From Phorcus lineatus (lineage: Eukaryota > Mollusca > Gastropoda > Trochida > Trochidae), in NCBI GenBank assembly GCA_921293015.1, contig OV121081.1, forward strand, positions 2,914,001-2,978,000: a stretch of DNA of 64,000 nucleotides, written 5' to 3'. Position 1 is the stretch's first letter, and every line of letters starts with the position of its first letter. The position numbers and the translations under genes are program-made. The notes under the pieces are model-generated. The model saw only the letters and a program-made list of their open reading frames with translations, had not been told where the DNA came from and did no database searches. Positions 1 to 10,860 of this stretch are shown piece after piece.

Positions 1-1328
1 TCCTTTATTCTCAGTTTAGAGTTTAGGTTAATTCAATAGCTGCACACATTTCTAGTTTAACCGTTTCAGCTGTTCATAATTTACCCGTTTTATGCACAGT
101 TGACTATAGAGATTTTATAACTGTAAGCCAACAAAGGCTGTCCTAACATTTTCACTGTTGATTGCAGGTCAATCATAAAGAATATTTCAAAAGTATTTCA
201 CTGCATTGAAAGGAAGCTAAAATGTATGTCTATGTTCTCATATGCCTTAAAACAGCCAATTAGAGGTGGGAAAGCTTGCTATAGTGCCTTTAATGATTTC
301 AAATAATTGTTATCACTTGCTTGACAAAATCAAGTCTGTAACAAAATTTTCATTTCACAAAATTAAGCATGCGTATATCCATAAAACTTGATGTCAGTGT
401 TTATGATTTAAACTTGTAGAATGCCGAACACGGATACTGAGGATGACAAGTAAATCCCTCTTATCTTGGATCCTGGTGTATACCATCATTGGGACTCACA
501 CAGACAGTAAATCTGTGTTTTCTAGATGCAAAGAAACGACAATAAAAAGTATTTAAAAGTAAAAACAGTTCATAAACAAGGATGAGGTGCAAGTTTGTCA
601 CACCTGACGATTGATCTATTATTCTTTCCCTGCATGAACATGAATAAAACAGGTGTGGCAGAAGCACTGTCTCATCAGAACGCTGTAAATCAATTCGAAA
701 AAGTAGATAAAGTTTATGTTTGCATAATAAACTAAAGTTACCTTTTATCTCTTTCTCATTTTTGTAAAAAATGTATCATCTCATCTATCAATGTGATTGA
801 TTGCAATTTTTTTCATGTCCTAAAGAATATTAGTTAAATTTGTTACTTGAGATACTTTTTCCAAAAAAAATTGATTTTTCAACAAAAACTAACATCAGGT
901 TTTCGAAGAATTTGAAAAAGAGTGAATTGCTGACAATTGAATTAACTAACCTGTCAGGTGTAGACTAGGGAATAGGTGTGAAGAAGTTCATTATTCATCT
1001 ATGATTTGATTCATTATGTACAAATTAACTTGCACAGTTTGATAGAAGTGAGAAAGTGTAAGGAAATAAGTAATGATTTAATTTTTTCAAAATTCAATTT
1101 GATAAAAATTTATTTTAAATAGCTTGAACAAAGATCTTTTTAAAAGAACAATGGACAGTTGAAAACGGCTGAACTAGTAATGAGTGCAGCTTTTGAATTT
1201 ACCGAACAGAAAATATAGGATGAAATGTATTCAACAATCTTCTAACTTATCTGATTTCATAAAAATATTATTAAAATTGTTATTAGAATAAGATAGCGGC
1301 TAAGGTTGCCATACTTCCTATCTTTATT
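1..1328. other. AT-rich non-coding DNA, nothing recognised
   Basis: Only short ORFs with no family. A TCACACCT word at 598-605 and AGGTGTGA at 974-981 are the only motifs I noted. Confidence 0.6.
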
Positions 1329-1857
1329 ACCTGAAAAATACATATTTGTTAAATCAATTACAAGGTAGTTCAGCTGAGTGCAGATTGTTAGTAATATCAA
1401 GAGATTTCCATCATCTGTGCATTTATTGTACATACAAATTATTGGTGTCCACTAGTGCATTAAAGGTAATTTCACAACGTTTTAAAAAAAATTAAACTTT
1501 AAAAAATGTATGATGCTCATAATTTAAATAGAGAGACAGATTGTTTATAAATGTATACCATTTTCGCTCTTCTGCCGGTAAGCAAAATATTTCCGATATC
1601 GTAGTTCATGCAGATTTAGATCAACTTTATGACCTGAAAAAGTACATATTTGTTTAATCAATGAAAGGTAGTTCACTGAATGCAGATCGTTAGTGAAAGC
1701 ATTAGCATTATCTGTGCATTCATCGTACATACAAAATATTGGTGTCCACTAGTGCATTGAAGGTAATTTCACAAAGTTTTGAAAAAAAATATAAAACTTC
1801 AAAAAATGTATGATGCTCACAATTTAAATAGACACACAGATTGTTTTAAATGTCTCA
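1329..1857. repeat. Local direct duplication, two ~225-bp copies ~300 bp apart
   Basis: Copy 1 (1329-1554) and copy 2 (1631-1857) share long near-identical runs, for example GGTGTCCACTAGTGCATT (1444 and 1741) and ATGTATGATGCTCA (1506 and 1806). About 76 unrelated bases separate them. Small indels show the copies have aged. Confidence 0.85.
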
Positions 1858-2649
1858 CTCTATGGACATTAAAATGATAAGATAAATATGATAGTACACA
1901 CAGAATAATGAATGAACAGATGCCACTCCAGTGAAGTTCTTAGAGACAATGAATATGTATGTGGATACAAGAACTTAAGTGTAATCAAGACGACCATTAG
2001 ATTATACACTCTTTGTACGTACATGAAGTAAAGTGTGATAAAACATGTGTATTAAAACTATTTATATAACATTTCCATAGGTTTAAAAGATATTCTTGTT
2101 AATCACAAAAGCAATTTCAACATAGAAAAGGTTTTAAGTACTTAATGCTTAAGATCAGGTAGTAAAAAGATAGATTTTCCTAACGGCAACTTCTACACAC
2201 AAAAGAGTTAACATACTTCATAATTCAGCCCAATTAGTTATTAGATATTATCAAAAGATTTGTTAATAAACTTATTATTTCCACATAACATTCTATATAT
2301 TAAACCATATTGAATTATAACACAGGTGTCTAATCTGTGTAGAATCCATGGATTATCTTGGTGCGAAAAGATTAACTCCAGAAGAGGTCAGATAAAGGGA
2401 TCACCATGGAGAGCAGTGGAAGGGGTCCCTGAGGGGGTTTAAAGGAGATGATATGACACTAAAGGGGCTATCAGGATCCTAAACTGTATGGGGTCTTCTA
2501 ATGAAAAAGTGATGTCTGAAATACCTGAAACAATGGTATAAACCATGCATTAGTGGTTCAACATTCCCCCGGTGTTATCCTGCTGCCTGGTCCAATATTT
2601 TGTACTATATATGGCTGACGACTTATCTTGGGTAAGGAGGGGGTTAGTT

Positions 2650-2672
2650 TTATCTCACCAGAGGTGAGATAA
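2650..2672. repeat. Perfect 10-bp hairpin
   Basis: TTATCTCACC and GGTGAGATAA are exact reverse complements around a 3-base loop (AGA). Confidence 0.75.
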
Positions 2673-3039
2673 GTTTTGGACTATACACAATCTTCATGTG
2701 AAACTGTTGTAGATTCTTAGACAGGAATATATTGGTAACTGTTAGTTGAACTGTTAATTGACTTTCTTTATGGATCTTTATGTTATAGGTTTTACTGTTA
2801 AGAGAGTTTTTATTTTTTGTGAAGACAAAAGGTTTATCATAATGCATGGCAACTCTCAAAAACCTTTTTCCCTTTATAAAATATTTAGTCTCTGTAACTT
2901 AAAAAAGGAATCCTAAATCATATGTTTTTTATGAACATTATTTCAGAAATAAAGGTGCCACATGACTTGATGCTATGCTGAAATGGTTGTTGATTCTGTG
3001 GACCGGCATGCCAGGAGAACATATGTTATGAACAATCAT

Positions 3040-3122
3040 AAAGAATTCCAGGAATAAAGTGTTCCCTTACTGGTAATTTGAAACATTGTTCAAATGACAG
3101 GTTGATGTTCCTGGAATTCCTT
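3040..3122. repeat. Inverted repeat with an inner hairpin
   Basis: AAAGAATTCCAGGAA (3040-3054) pairs with TTCCTGGAATTCCTT (3108-3122) at 14 of 15 positions. Inside, ATTTGAA pairs with TTCAAAT around six bases. It may be a foldback element remnant or a structured transcript. Confidence 0.6.
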
Positions 3123-3473
3123 GGCACATCAAGTTAACACTTTTTTCATTGAACTTAAATCTCTTCTGGGGTAATACTTTTAAGGTTAAGTTAGTCAATT
3201 AAGGTGTTCTGGGAAAGGCGTGGATGTATCTGGTGTGCTTCTCGAGGTTCAAGAAAGTTCTGACTGACTGTTTCATAAGGAAACTTACCGGTACATGTAG
3301 GTTGAGTAACAAGTAGTTAGGGGTTGGCTAGAGAGTGTGGTTTGGGTTCAAAAGCTTCAGACATAAATTCTTGTCCAATCTCTTTGGATGAAGGCTTGAG
3401 GGGTACTTTTAAGGATTGAAAATTGATATCCAAAGCTTGATAAAGAAACGTTTATTGGATGTTTGATACTGTA

Positions 3474-4040
3474 CCATATCATAACATACCACACCATACC
3501 ACACCACACCACTCCGTATCAAACCATATGTCATACAATACCATACCATACCATACCATACCATACCATACCATACCATAGCACCATACCAAACCATACA
3601 ATACAATAACACAGCATACCTTACAACAACACATTATACTATACCGTACCACACCACACAACACCATAATATCATACCACTCCAAAACACACAATTCTAT
3701 AATATTTTATATGTGAATTATATAATAATATATATATAATATATTCTTTAATACCATACCTTACAACAACACATCATTCCATACCACTCTAAAACACACA
3801 ACATTCTATAATACCATACCATACAATTCCACACCAAGCCACACCACTCCATACCATACAATACCATAACACACCATACCACATAATACTATACAATTAC
3901 ACACTATACCATACAACACCACACCACGTTACAACACAACATACCATACAGATATCACACCACACCATACCATATCATACCACTCCACAACACATCCCAT
4001 CACAACATTTTTTATCACACAATACCATACTATATACACC
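3474..4040. repeat. Degenerate ACCAT/ACCAC satellite with an internal longer repeat
   Basis: The + strand is built of CCATA/CCACA pentamers, cleanest at 3540-3590. An AT-rich spacer (about 3700-3750) interrupts it. The segment beginning CATACCTTACAACAACACAT occurs at 3614 and again at 3755, a 141-bp higher-order step. Minus-strand frames rich in Met, Val, Trp and Tyr are products of the repeat, not genes. Confidence 0.9.
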
Positions 4041-4438
4041 TTACCACACAAAACTAACCTAAACTTCACCATTTGCTGATAACATCTTGAAGGCAACACT
4101 GAATTCCCTATGTCTGAGACCCTTTTTCCAATATTAATCAAACAGTCATCATTTTAATAGAGACGAATCAAAGTTATATTTTGTTCAGAGAAAGAGAAAA
4201 TAGTATGATAATGTATTCTAGAAGAGAAGAACAATTAGAGTGGATGTGAGAGTTATATAACACTCATCACCAAATGTCCTGGTCAAATCATTAGCAAGTT
4301 TAGTACAGGAAAACACTTATGTATTGTTCTTTAGTGACCTCTCTCTGTAGTTCCTATCAGCACAGCCATCAAATGTGGGTTAGCATCTATATCAGAGTTA
4401 ATCATTAGCTTGAAAGGAGTGTTTAAATGAGGCTTTAT

Positions 4439-4609
4439 AAACTGTGGTGTTAATGATCTACATCCGATGAACTGGTCCACAGTTTGATGGTCCCTGCTGA
4501 ATGACATCTACCGTGGTCTCGCTAGACCTGCCCAGTGAATAAAGCTGGGTGATTCCTCGTGTTCCAATACTGGAACACGTAATGATAACGGGATTAGGTC
4601 AGGGACCAT
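4439..4609. other. Block of nested and adjacent perfect inverted repeats (cloverleaf-like)
   Basis: Five perfect stems lie within 171 bases. AAACTGTGG (4439) pairs with CCACAGTTT (4477). ATGGTCCCTG (4487-4496) pairs with CAGGGACCAT (4600-4609). Inside that outer stem are GGTCT/AGACC (4515/4524, loop CGCT), CCCAG/CTGGG (4531/4545) and CGTGTTCCA/TGGAACACG (4558/4571, loop ATAC). A further stem with a bulge (ATC-TA-CCGT with ACGGGAT, 4506/4588) closes the three inner hairpins. This would make a multi-helix cloverleaf as RNA or single-stranded DNA. I do not recognise a known RNA family, and no Pol III boxes or TIR-plus-target pattern is evident. Confidence 0.6.
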
Positions 4610-5250
4610 AAGTACATAAAGAAAGTAAGAAAGTTTTGTAACACAATTTTTTTCTCTTTTCTTATGTTCTGTAACTGATCTTAACAAAATTTGGGGTTTC
4701 CAGTCATATGAAAAACTATCCTGACAAATATGTTACCAAAACAAAGTGGAAAGGTCTGATTGGCAGCTTAACTTCCTGTTCAGTAAGAGGGGAGAGTTTT
4801 TAGGGCATCTGCTTGTGCTCATTTGGGGTTGCACCAAATACTGACTTTCTTCTTGTTTCCATGTCTTAATTCATTAATCAGTCAAAGTCAGTAATGTTGA
4901 TTCTTCAAATTAGAAAATGCTGTGAAAGAAAAGCTTTTTAACTATGAAATTTACAAGGATTACAAATGATCAATTTGGTAATTACTTTATGTTTTATAAC
5001 ATAGCAGAACTACATTTACACCTGTCACTGGATTCCCTGTCTGATGATTTAATACGGTCATGAAAATAAATAAAATGTTGTTTAATAAATGCACAAATCA
5101 TTAGTTTCATTTCCATTTTCAGGAAGTGTGTCTGTGTGTGGATTGCTGATTTTATTTTCATGTGTGTTGATAAAATAAATTCTAATAAGAATATTCTAAA
5201 TGGAAAAGGTCAAATGTTTGAATTTGAGTTAAAATATTGTAGCAAAGAAT
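4610..5250. other. Non-coding DNA, nothing recognised
   Basis: AT-rich, with no ORF or repeat of note. Confidence 0.6.
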
Positions 5251-5621
5251 TACCGTATTCGACTTAATAACCGCCCACTCCCCTATAAGCGCCCACCCAC
5301 CACGTTTTTGAGTGAACAATATGCATCCTGATTTAGCGCCCACCTATCAACATTGCTTACCTTGCATGCTGATTCATTGAGGAAGGTTTTTCAGTTTTGC
5401 AATAAGTCTTTTACTTCCACTAAAGTGAAGAATACAGGGTATTTCAAGACCCCCAGCCACCATCAAAATGATAAAAGTTACAAAACCATATTTAAAAAAC
5501 ATGTGTATCGTAAGAAAACACTTTCAAGACTAAACTTGAGGACAATTTTTATCGTTTTAATTAGCGCCCCCTTTTACCAATTTTTTAAGCGCCCCAGGCG
5601 CTTATCACGTCGAATACGGTA
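5251..5621. mobile_element. 371-bp MITE with GTCGAATACGG terminal inverted repeats and TA ends
   Basis: The left end TACCGTATTCGAC and the right end GTCGAATACGGTA are exact reverse complements (13 bases). Looser pairing continues inward (TTAATAACCGCCC versus GTGATAAGCGCCT). Either the element carries TA at its ends or TA is the duplicated target, as in Tc1/mariner-type MITEs. The interior repeats the word GCGCCC at several places near both ends. The internal ORF (5353-5622) has no family and overlaps the TIR, so the element is non-autonomous. Confidence 0.8.
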
Positions 5622-6054
5622 GTTATAAATTGTCAACTGATGTTCACCAATGTACAAAATTTCCTTTCATGCTGATTTCGGTTGTAGTGAAAGAAGGGCT
5701 TTAATCTGTTCCATCATTGACTGACTTTTTAGAATATTTTATTGATAAAGGACTTTTATGCTCTTGAAAGGCAATATTTCAAGAAAGATTCTAACATAAT
5801 TTGCTGCATTATAATAGCATTAGAATCTATGTCAAACCAATACCATCATACATTACAGAAAAAGTTTATTCACAAAAAATTCTTCATTCTTTATTTATGT
5901 CTATTTTATTAACACCTGTCAACACAGATGTTCATTATCCTTATTCCAGGTCACTCATGAGCCGTCTTCCATCAAAGATCAGCATCAATAGATCTCTATA
6001 TAGGTCAAAACTGTATACATATTTACGGCCTAATTATTGTTTTCAGCATCAAGC

Positions 6055-6290
6055 CCTTCTCCAGGTGTAATTTACCCAGGTGATAAGCTACCTGTTATTG
6101 TGACGAGTGATTCTGAGGTGTGGTAATTGACAAGGTTGTCCCATCAATCACCTGTTAATTACATCTTACCTGAATGTGTGGGGAACTCGAGTAATGACTG
6201 TTATTGATGGTAGGCTGTGGTGGCCAGTTGGTGGTTTGAGGTGAAGAGGAAAAGTGGACAATGTCCTAAATGGACAAGGTGTGAACCTAC
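6055..6290. promoter_or_regulatory. E-box / T-box-like motif cluster
   Basis: Contains CAGGTGTAA, CAGGTGA, TACCTG, CACCTGTTAATTA and AGGTGTGA (6277-6284) within about 230 bases. A regulatory role is inferred only from motif density. Confidence 0.25.
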
Positions 6291-7419
6291 TCTCATCCTT
6301 TTGGGCGGGCAGCGAGACCATGTTCCGTGATGCAGACAGCAGCACTTCCAAAAATATGTTTACAAATTCAAATTTTTTTTGGGGTGGGGGGGAATTAGGG
6401 GAGTACACCTTTGTATGGTAGCTCATCCTTCTTTCTTTCAATTCATCGTAAGCATATTGCAAAAGGGAGGGGTTCAAAGGACCTTTCTTTTGTTGGATCA
6501 AGAATGGAACTTTCAGCATGCTGCCTTACATTTCTTGAAACGCTTCTCAGTCTTCATACTTTTATCATTCAATATATATATGATCTATGACATACAAAAT
6601 ACAGAATTGTGTGAGAGTAAATGATTAAGGAAAAAGTGTTACCGTTTTTTTGAAAGCATTTATTTCTCTTTATGCATTTCTAGCGAACACAGAAATACTC
6701 TTTATAACCCTATCCTAGGTCCAAGCAAAGTTTGTTTATTATCAAGTCCAATACTTCAGTAACTGAGAAGAGTGTGCCACTATGAATTCAAAGAAGTGGT
6801 ATTCAATTAATCTTCTTATTGAAAGGACACAATCTTAGTATCTAAACATTTGAAGGACAGTTGAATTTGCGTGTAATCAAACTTCACAGTTTATGTTTTT
6901 AAACTTGTATAAGAAATTCAACCATTCTACATCTTGTTTGCTTTTAATTCCAGGAAAATTGCAAATTGGAAAAATTATTAGATAATATTCCATAAGCAAT
7001 GTTTTCCATTAACTGAAATCAGTTTACATTGATGAGCATGAAGTCATCATGATAGTCCAAACACACTGTACAAACATCAAGCATAGAAATCCAATAAACC
7101 TTCTCAAAGTGAGCCAGCTGTTTTCTATGGTCCAGACCGGCCTTGAGGCTTTGATTAACCTGTGAAGCAAAGTCGAGGGCTGGAGGGGATCACTTTCTCT
7201 TTCTTCTCATAATGAGACCCCTTGTTTCCCAGATTGCCATCTCTGATAACTTTGTGTCCCAATTCTCAAGCCCATTATTTCATCGTGACTGATCCAGATT
7301 CCAGTACCGATGGTGTTATCATGAACTTAAACTGACTCCCTCTGATTGTTGTAAGGACAGACTTCAAAGCTACCTGTTGATTTGCATATTGATCACCTTG
7401 AAAAGCTTCTAATCCCGAT

Positions 7420-7612
7420 GAACTCAGGTGTGAAACAGGTGAATCTGCAATCAGCAGGTGTTAATAGGAAGGCAGTGGTCACTTTGAGGGGTCATCAAGG
7501 TGTGAAGCGTGTCGGTCAGGTGTGATGGCCGCTAATTGTCCGCACAATAGCCCCAGGTAAGGGCAGGGTGATTGTTACCTGTGCCTTAGGCTATTTTTGC
7601 TATTGTTTACCT
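7420..7612. promoter_or_regulatory. Cluster of three AGGTGTGA (T-box half-site) words plus E-boxes
   Basis: AGGTGTGA occurs exactly at 7426-7433, 7498-7505 and 7518-7525, all on the + strand, the last two 20 bases apart. CAGGTG also occurs near 7436 and 7455. The segment is GC-richer than its flanks and continues into GCTAATTG, a CAGGTAA/TTACCTG inverted pair and a final TTACCTG. AGGTGTGA is the established core of T-box factor sites. Confidence 0.35.
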
Positions 7613-8460
7613 GACAGATAGATACACAGATTTTCCTTTGATGCTTTTATCACAGGAGCTGTATCATGTACTTACCTTATTTGCTTTGAAGTTTTTTCTG
7701 CTTTGTGAAAACTTCATAGGAACATATCTATTAACCTCTTTTGTGTATGAACCCAAATTTCAAAATCACTTTCAGCAAAAAAGACATTGTCAGACACACA
7801 CTGTTAATTTGTTCACCTCCACTTAATTCATCTGCAGCTGAACATGATATCCACCGAAAAATAAGTCTACATATTTTCACATAGACCCTGAAATTCCTAC
7901 TTCTTTTTGGTTTCTTTCAAAAGTTTTGGTTGATAATAATAATTTAACTGTTTTCAGATAATTTGTCAATTTTAGATAAAGACATAGAAACAGTAGAAAG
8001 ATTAATTTTTGTTTGTACACAGAATGAGAATTTCAGAATAATTACTACAAACCGGTTCTGGAGAGAAATAAATATCAATTTTAATTGAATAGATTAACAA
8101 AAAAATTTCAATGAATGCAAGACACTCACAAACTTAAAATCTATAAATAACACATATCTGAAGGATTTGTAAAGCTAACATTATTCTGATTATGGAGGAT
8201 ATTTTCCATAAACCTATAAAAATATTAATTACATATGGTATATATGTTAGTGTGGTCAGTATCAAACAATCTTATTGATTTTCATGATTATTATAAGTTA
8301 GAGTATAGAAAAACTAAAACAGCTGTCTTTCATTAGCTAAAAGGTTTGCATGGTAAAATGTATACACATATGTAAAATAACAAATAACTAAATATGGAAT
8401 ATCTTCAAGATAATTGAAAAATCATACTGAACACTAATTGGCAAAATTAACAAGAATGTT

Positions 8461-8860
8461 CTTTGTTGTTGATCAACCCTAATTACAATTGCAGTAATAA
8501 TCACTGTTGATGACATCCTTTATCCTGAATTACAGGTGTGATTATTTAGTACAGGTAAATTATCAGGAATGTCATAGTGTTAAGAAATTTCTACAGGTGT
8601 TATTACACGGGTTAATGAGATTCATTAGAACCTCTGTCACCTACTTGACAGTTGTTAATTGCTATTGTTGTAATTAACTGTTCTAAATGAGAAAACAATG
8701 TATTTACCTGGATATGTGGAAATGATTCCATTTATGACACTGTCACCTTGTCAAGATGCTGTTAATGCAATTAACAGTTATTAATGAGCGGACAAAGGTT
8801 TACTTGCAGCAGATCTACCTGTTAATTGGTTGACAGTTTATAGGTGATTTACTCATTGTG
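8461..8860. promoter_or_regulatory. Cluster of E-box (CAGGTG, TACCTG) and TTAAT/TAATT words
   Basis: CAGGTG occurs at 8533 (within AGGTGTGATTA) and 8594, CAGGTA at 8552, CACCTA at 8638, and TACCTG at 8705 and 8816. They are interleaved with many GTTAATT/TTAATGA words and an inverted TGTTAAT/ATTAACA pair near 8760-8780. No ORF. Confidence 0.3.
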
Positions 8861-10810
8861 TAAATGGATAAATTGTAGTATGAACAGAGTTGTAATAAAT
8901 TTCCATTGTAATGATTTAATTTGGGAACATTTAATAAAGTGTTAAACATACAAAGCTATTGAAGCAAGTTTCTTGATGCTTGTGTACTTTGAAAACATTT
9001 GAAAAAATGTACAATTACCTGTATAACACCTTTGAGATAATTTGATAAAAACATCCTACATGTTATAATAAATTTCTTATCAACTATTCTAACACACTTT
9101 ATGCGTTGTATTTATTTTTGGAAAGGCATGATGATAAGGTACATATCATATAGATTACAAAAACTGTAATCCCATGTAGGGATCCCATGTGTCACCATAG
9201 GAAAAAAAATTTTGAAGAATTTTTCTTGAGAGCATGTTTGTTATAGCACACATAGAATCAAGCACCAACCAACAGCACTGAATGTTTCATCGCCCCACCC
9301 ACTCAACCACCGAGGCTTTGCTAAAATGAAAGTTACATTTCTTGAGTTTTTCTTCAAGAAAGAAGATATTTCCTTGTTCACTAATTGGCATTATGGGTCA
9401 ACAATTGATACAAAACATATAGCAGAGTGACGTCAAATCACTATGACAGATTACCAGCAAATGAACAAGCCAGAGGGCTGCTGGAAGGATGTTAAAGGTT
9501 AGAGCTGTGTGGAGGAACTGGAGGTTCCTGCAAGAATCACATGACCAGACTGTGAACACATGTTCTGAAGTGGAACATCACTCCACTAGCACATGTCAGT
9601 GAGGTCAATAAAATAGCTCTAACATCCCAATATAGACCTTAAATGAGTGCAGGAAAGTGTTATATTTGTAGTAGATGCACATGTGCAACACATATTAGGC
9701 AGATATTGCCTTGAATGTAAGATATTCCCTGATTTGCTGAATGAGCAGATTTGAGAAAGTTACACAGTTTCTGATTAAGAGACATATGATATTGAGATTT
9801 TATCATTGGACATAGTAGTGAAAGCCAGTGTATTAAGTAACTACATAGTCTCCACCGGAATTGGGTTTTGTGGTTGAATAAGTTGTCATTCCTTCTCAGA
9901 AACTAACAGCCCCTGCAACCACTGAAATCCAAACCTACAAATAATTGCATGGCTGGCTAGCACAGGTTATGGTACTCGGCAGGATGACGATTTTTTGGTC
10001 TTAAATACTTTAGAGGTTAAATCTATATTTAAATTGAACTTTGTAAAGAACTTTACTTGAATTTGGTTCCTATGCAGTTGTTAATGTTGTGATGTGTCTT
10101 GTTTGAAATTGATATTCCAAGCAAATTGCAGTTGTACCTTACTGCCATTCTGAACAAGGTTGGGGAGGGGGAGAGTGTGGGAAATTAATCATGAACTGTT
10201 TTATATATATATATTTAATACATGCTGCAACTTCAGAAATGATTCTTGTAGATCAATTTTGATTCATGAATTGCACTAAACATCCTCTTGCCGACTCAGA
10301 CATCGGTAACTCAATCTGCTTGAAGTAAAATATGAATGTAGAAATAAGTTTCCAACTGTCTTCCCCATATTTCCCGAGACTGACCTCGTGTCAGGACAAC
10401 ATAAAGTAACCTTACTCTCAAGTTCAATGCTTGAAGTGTTCAGATAAATGTGTGGCACATGTCTGCCAGATTCCTGCTAATTGAGCTAGTGTTTGTCTTG
10501 TCAGTTCTGGACATTCTCTGACCCTGCACTGACCAATGAGTGACCAGAACTTCACATGGAATGGTCAGTTTGAACTGGCAGGTGCTTGTAAAAGTATCCA
10601 GAATGCAGAATGTTCCAAAATTGTATTTCCTGGTCAGTGGCAGTGCTGTAAATGTGGTTGCAATAAAGGAGACATGTGTAAATTGGTGCTATTGCCTCGT
10701 CTTTCTATATCATTACAAAGTTTTTAGGTTAGACTGACTTTCCCCTCATAATGTTCTTTTATTTCAATGATATCTGACCATCAGTAAAGAAACTTTCAAA
10801 TAACATATTA
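8861..10810. other. Non-coding DNA, nothing recognised
   Basis: Short ORFs only. A short TA run lies near 10203. Nothing else stands out. Confidence 0.55.
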
Positions 10811-10860
10811 AAATTCAAGATTCAAGATTGTTTATTGTACGTACACCCCAATTTGGCAGA
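10811..10860 (-). mobile_element. Retroposon 3' end with CTTGAAT tail, minus strand
   Basis: The minus strand reads GGGGTGTACGTACAATAAAC followed by ATCTTGAATCTTGAAT. A close relative lies at 62046-62085 (GAGGTGTATGTAGAATAAGC, then a similar tail), and a looser one at 31464-31526. The element body is not recognisable. Confidence 0.45.

Larger units (their letters stand above)
1858..3473. other. Non-coding DNA with two inverted repeats
   Basis: No gene is recognised. The stretch 2370-2520 is G-richer on the + strand. The hairpin at 2650-2672 and the inverted repeat at 3040-3122 are listed separately. Confidence 0.55.

Noticed and set aside
3300-3360. tRNA-like GGGTTCAAAAGC
   Set aside because: No matching A box or stems.
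3409-4141. Met/Val/Trp/Tyr-rich minus-strand ORFs
   Set aside because: Translation of the ACCAT satellite.
4487-4609. Hammerhead ribozyme or tRNA reading of the inverted-repeat block
   Set aside because: The CUGAUGA and GAAAC core of a hammerhead is absent and there are no A/B boxes or tRNA invariant positions.
6166-6519. 117-codon minus-strand ORF
   Set aside because: No family, and it crosses a G-run low-complexity stretch.
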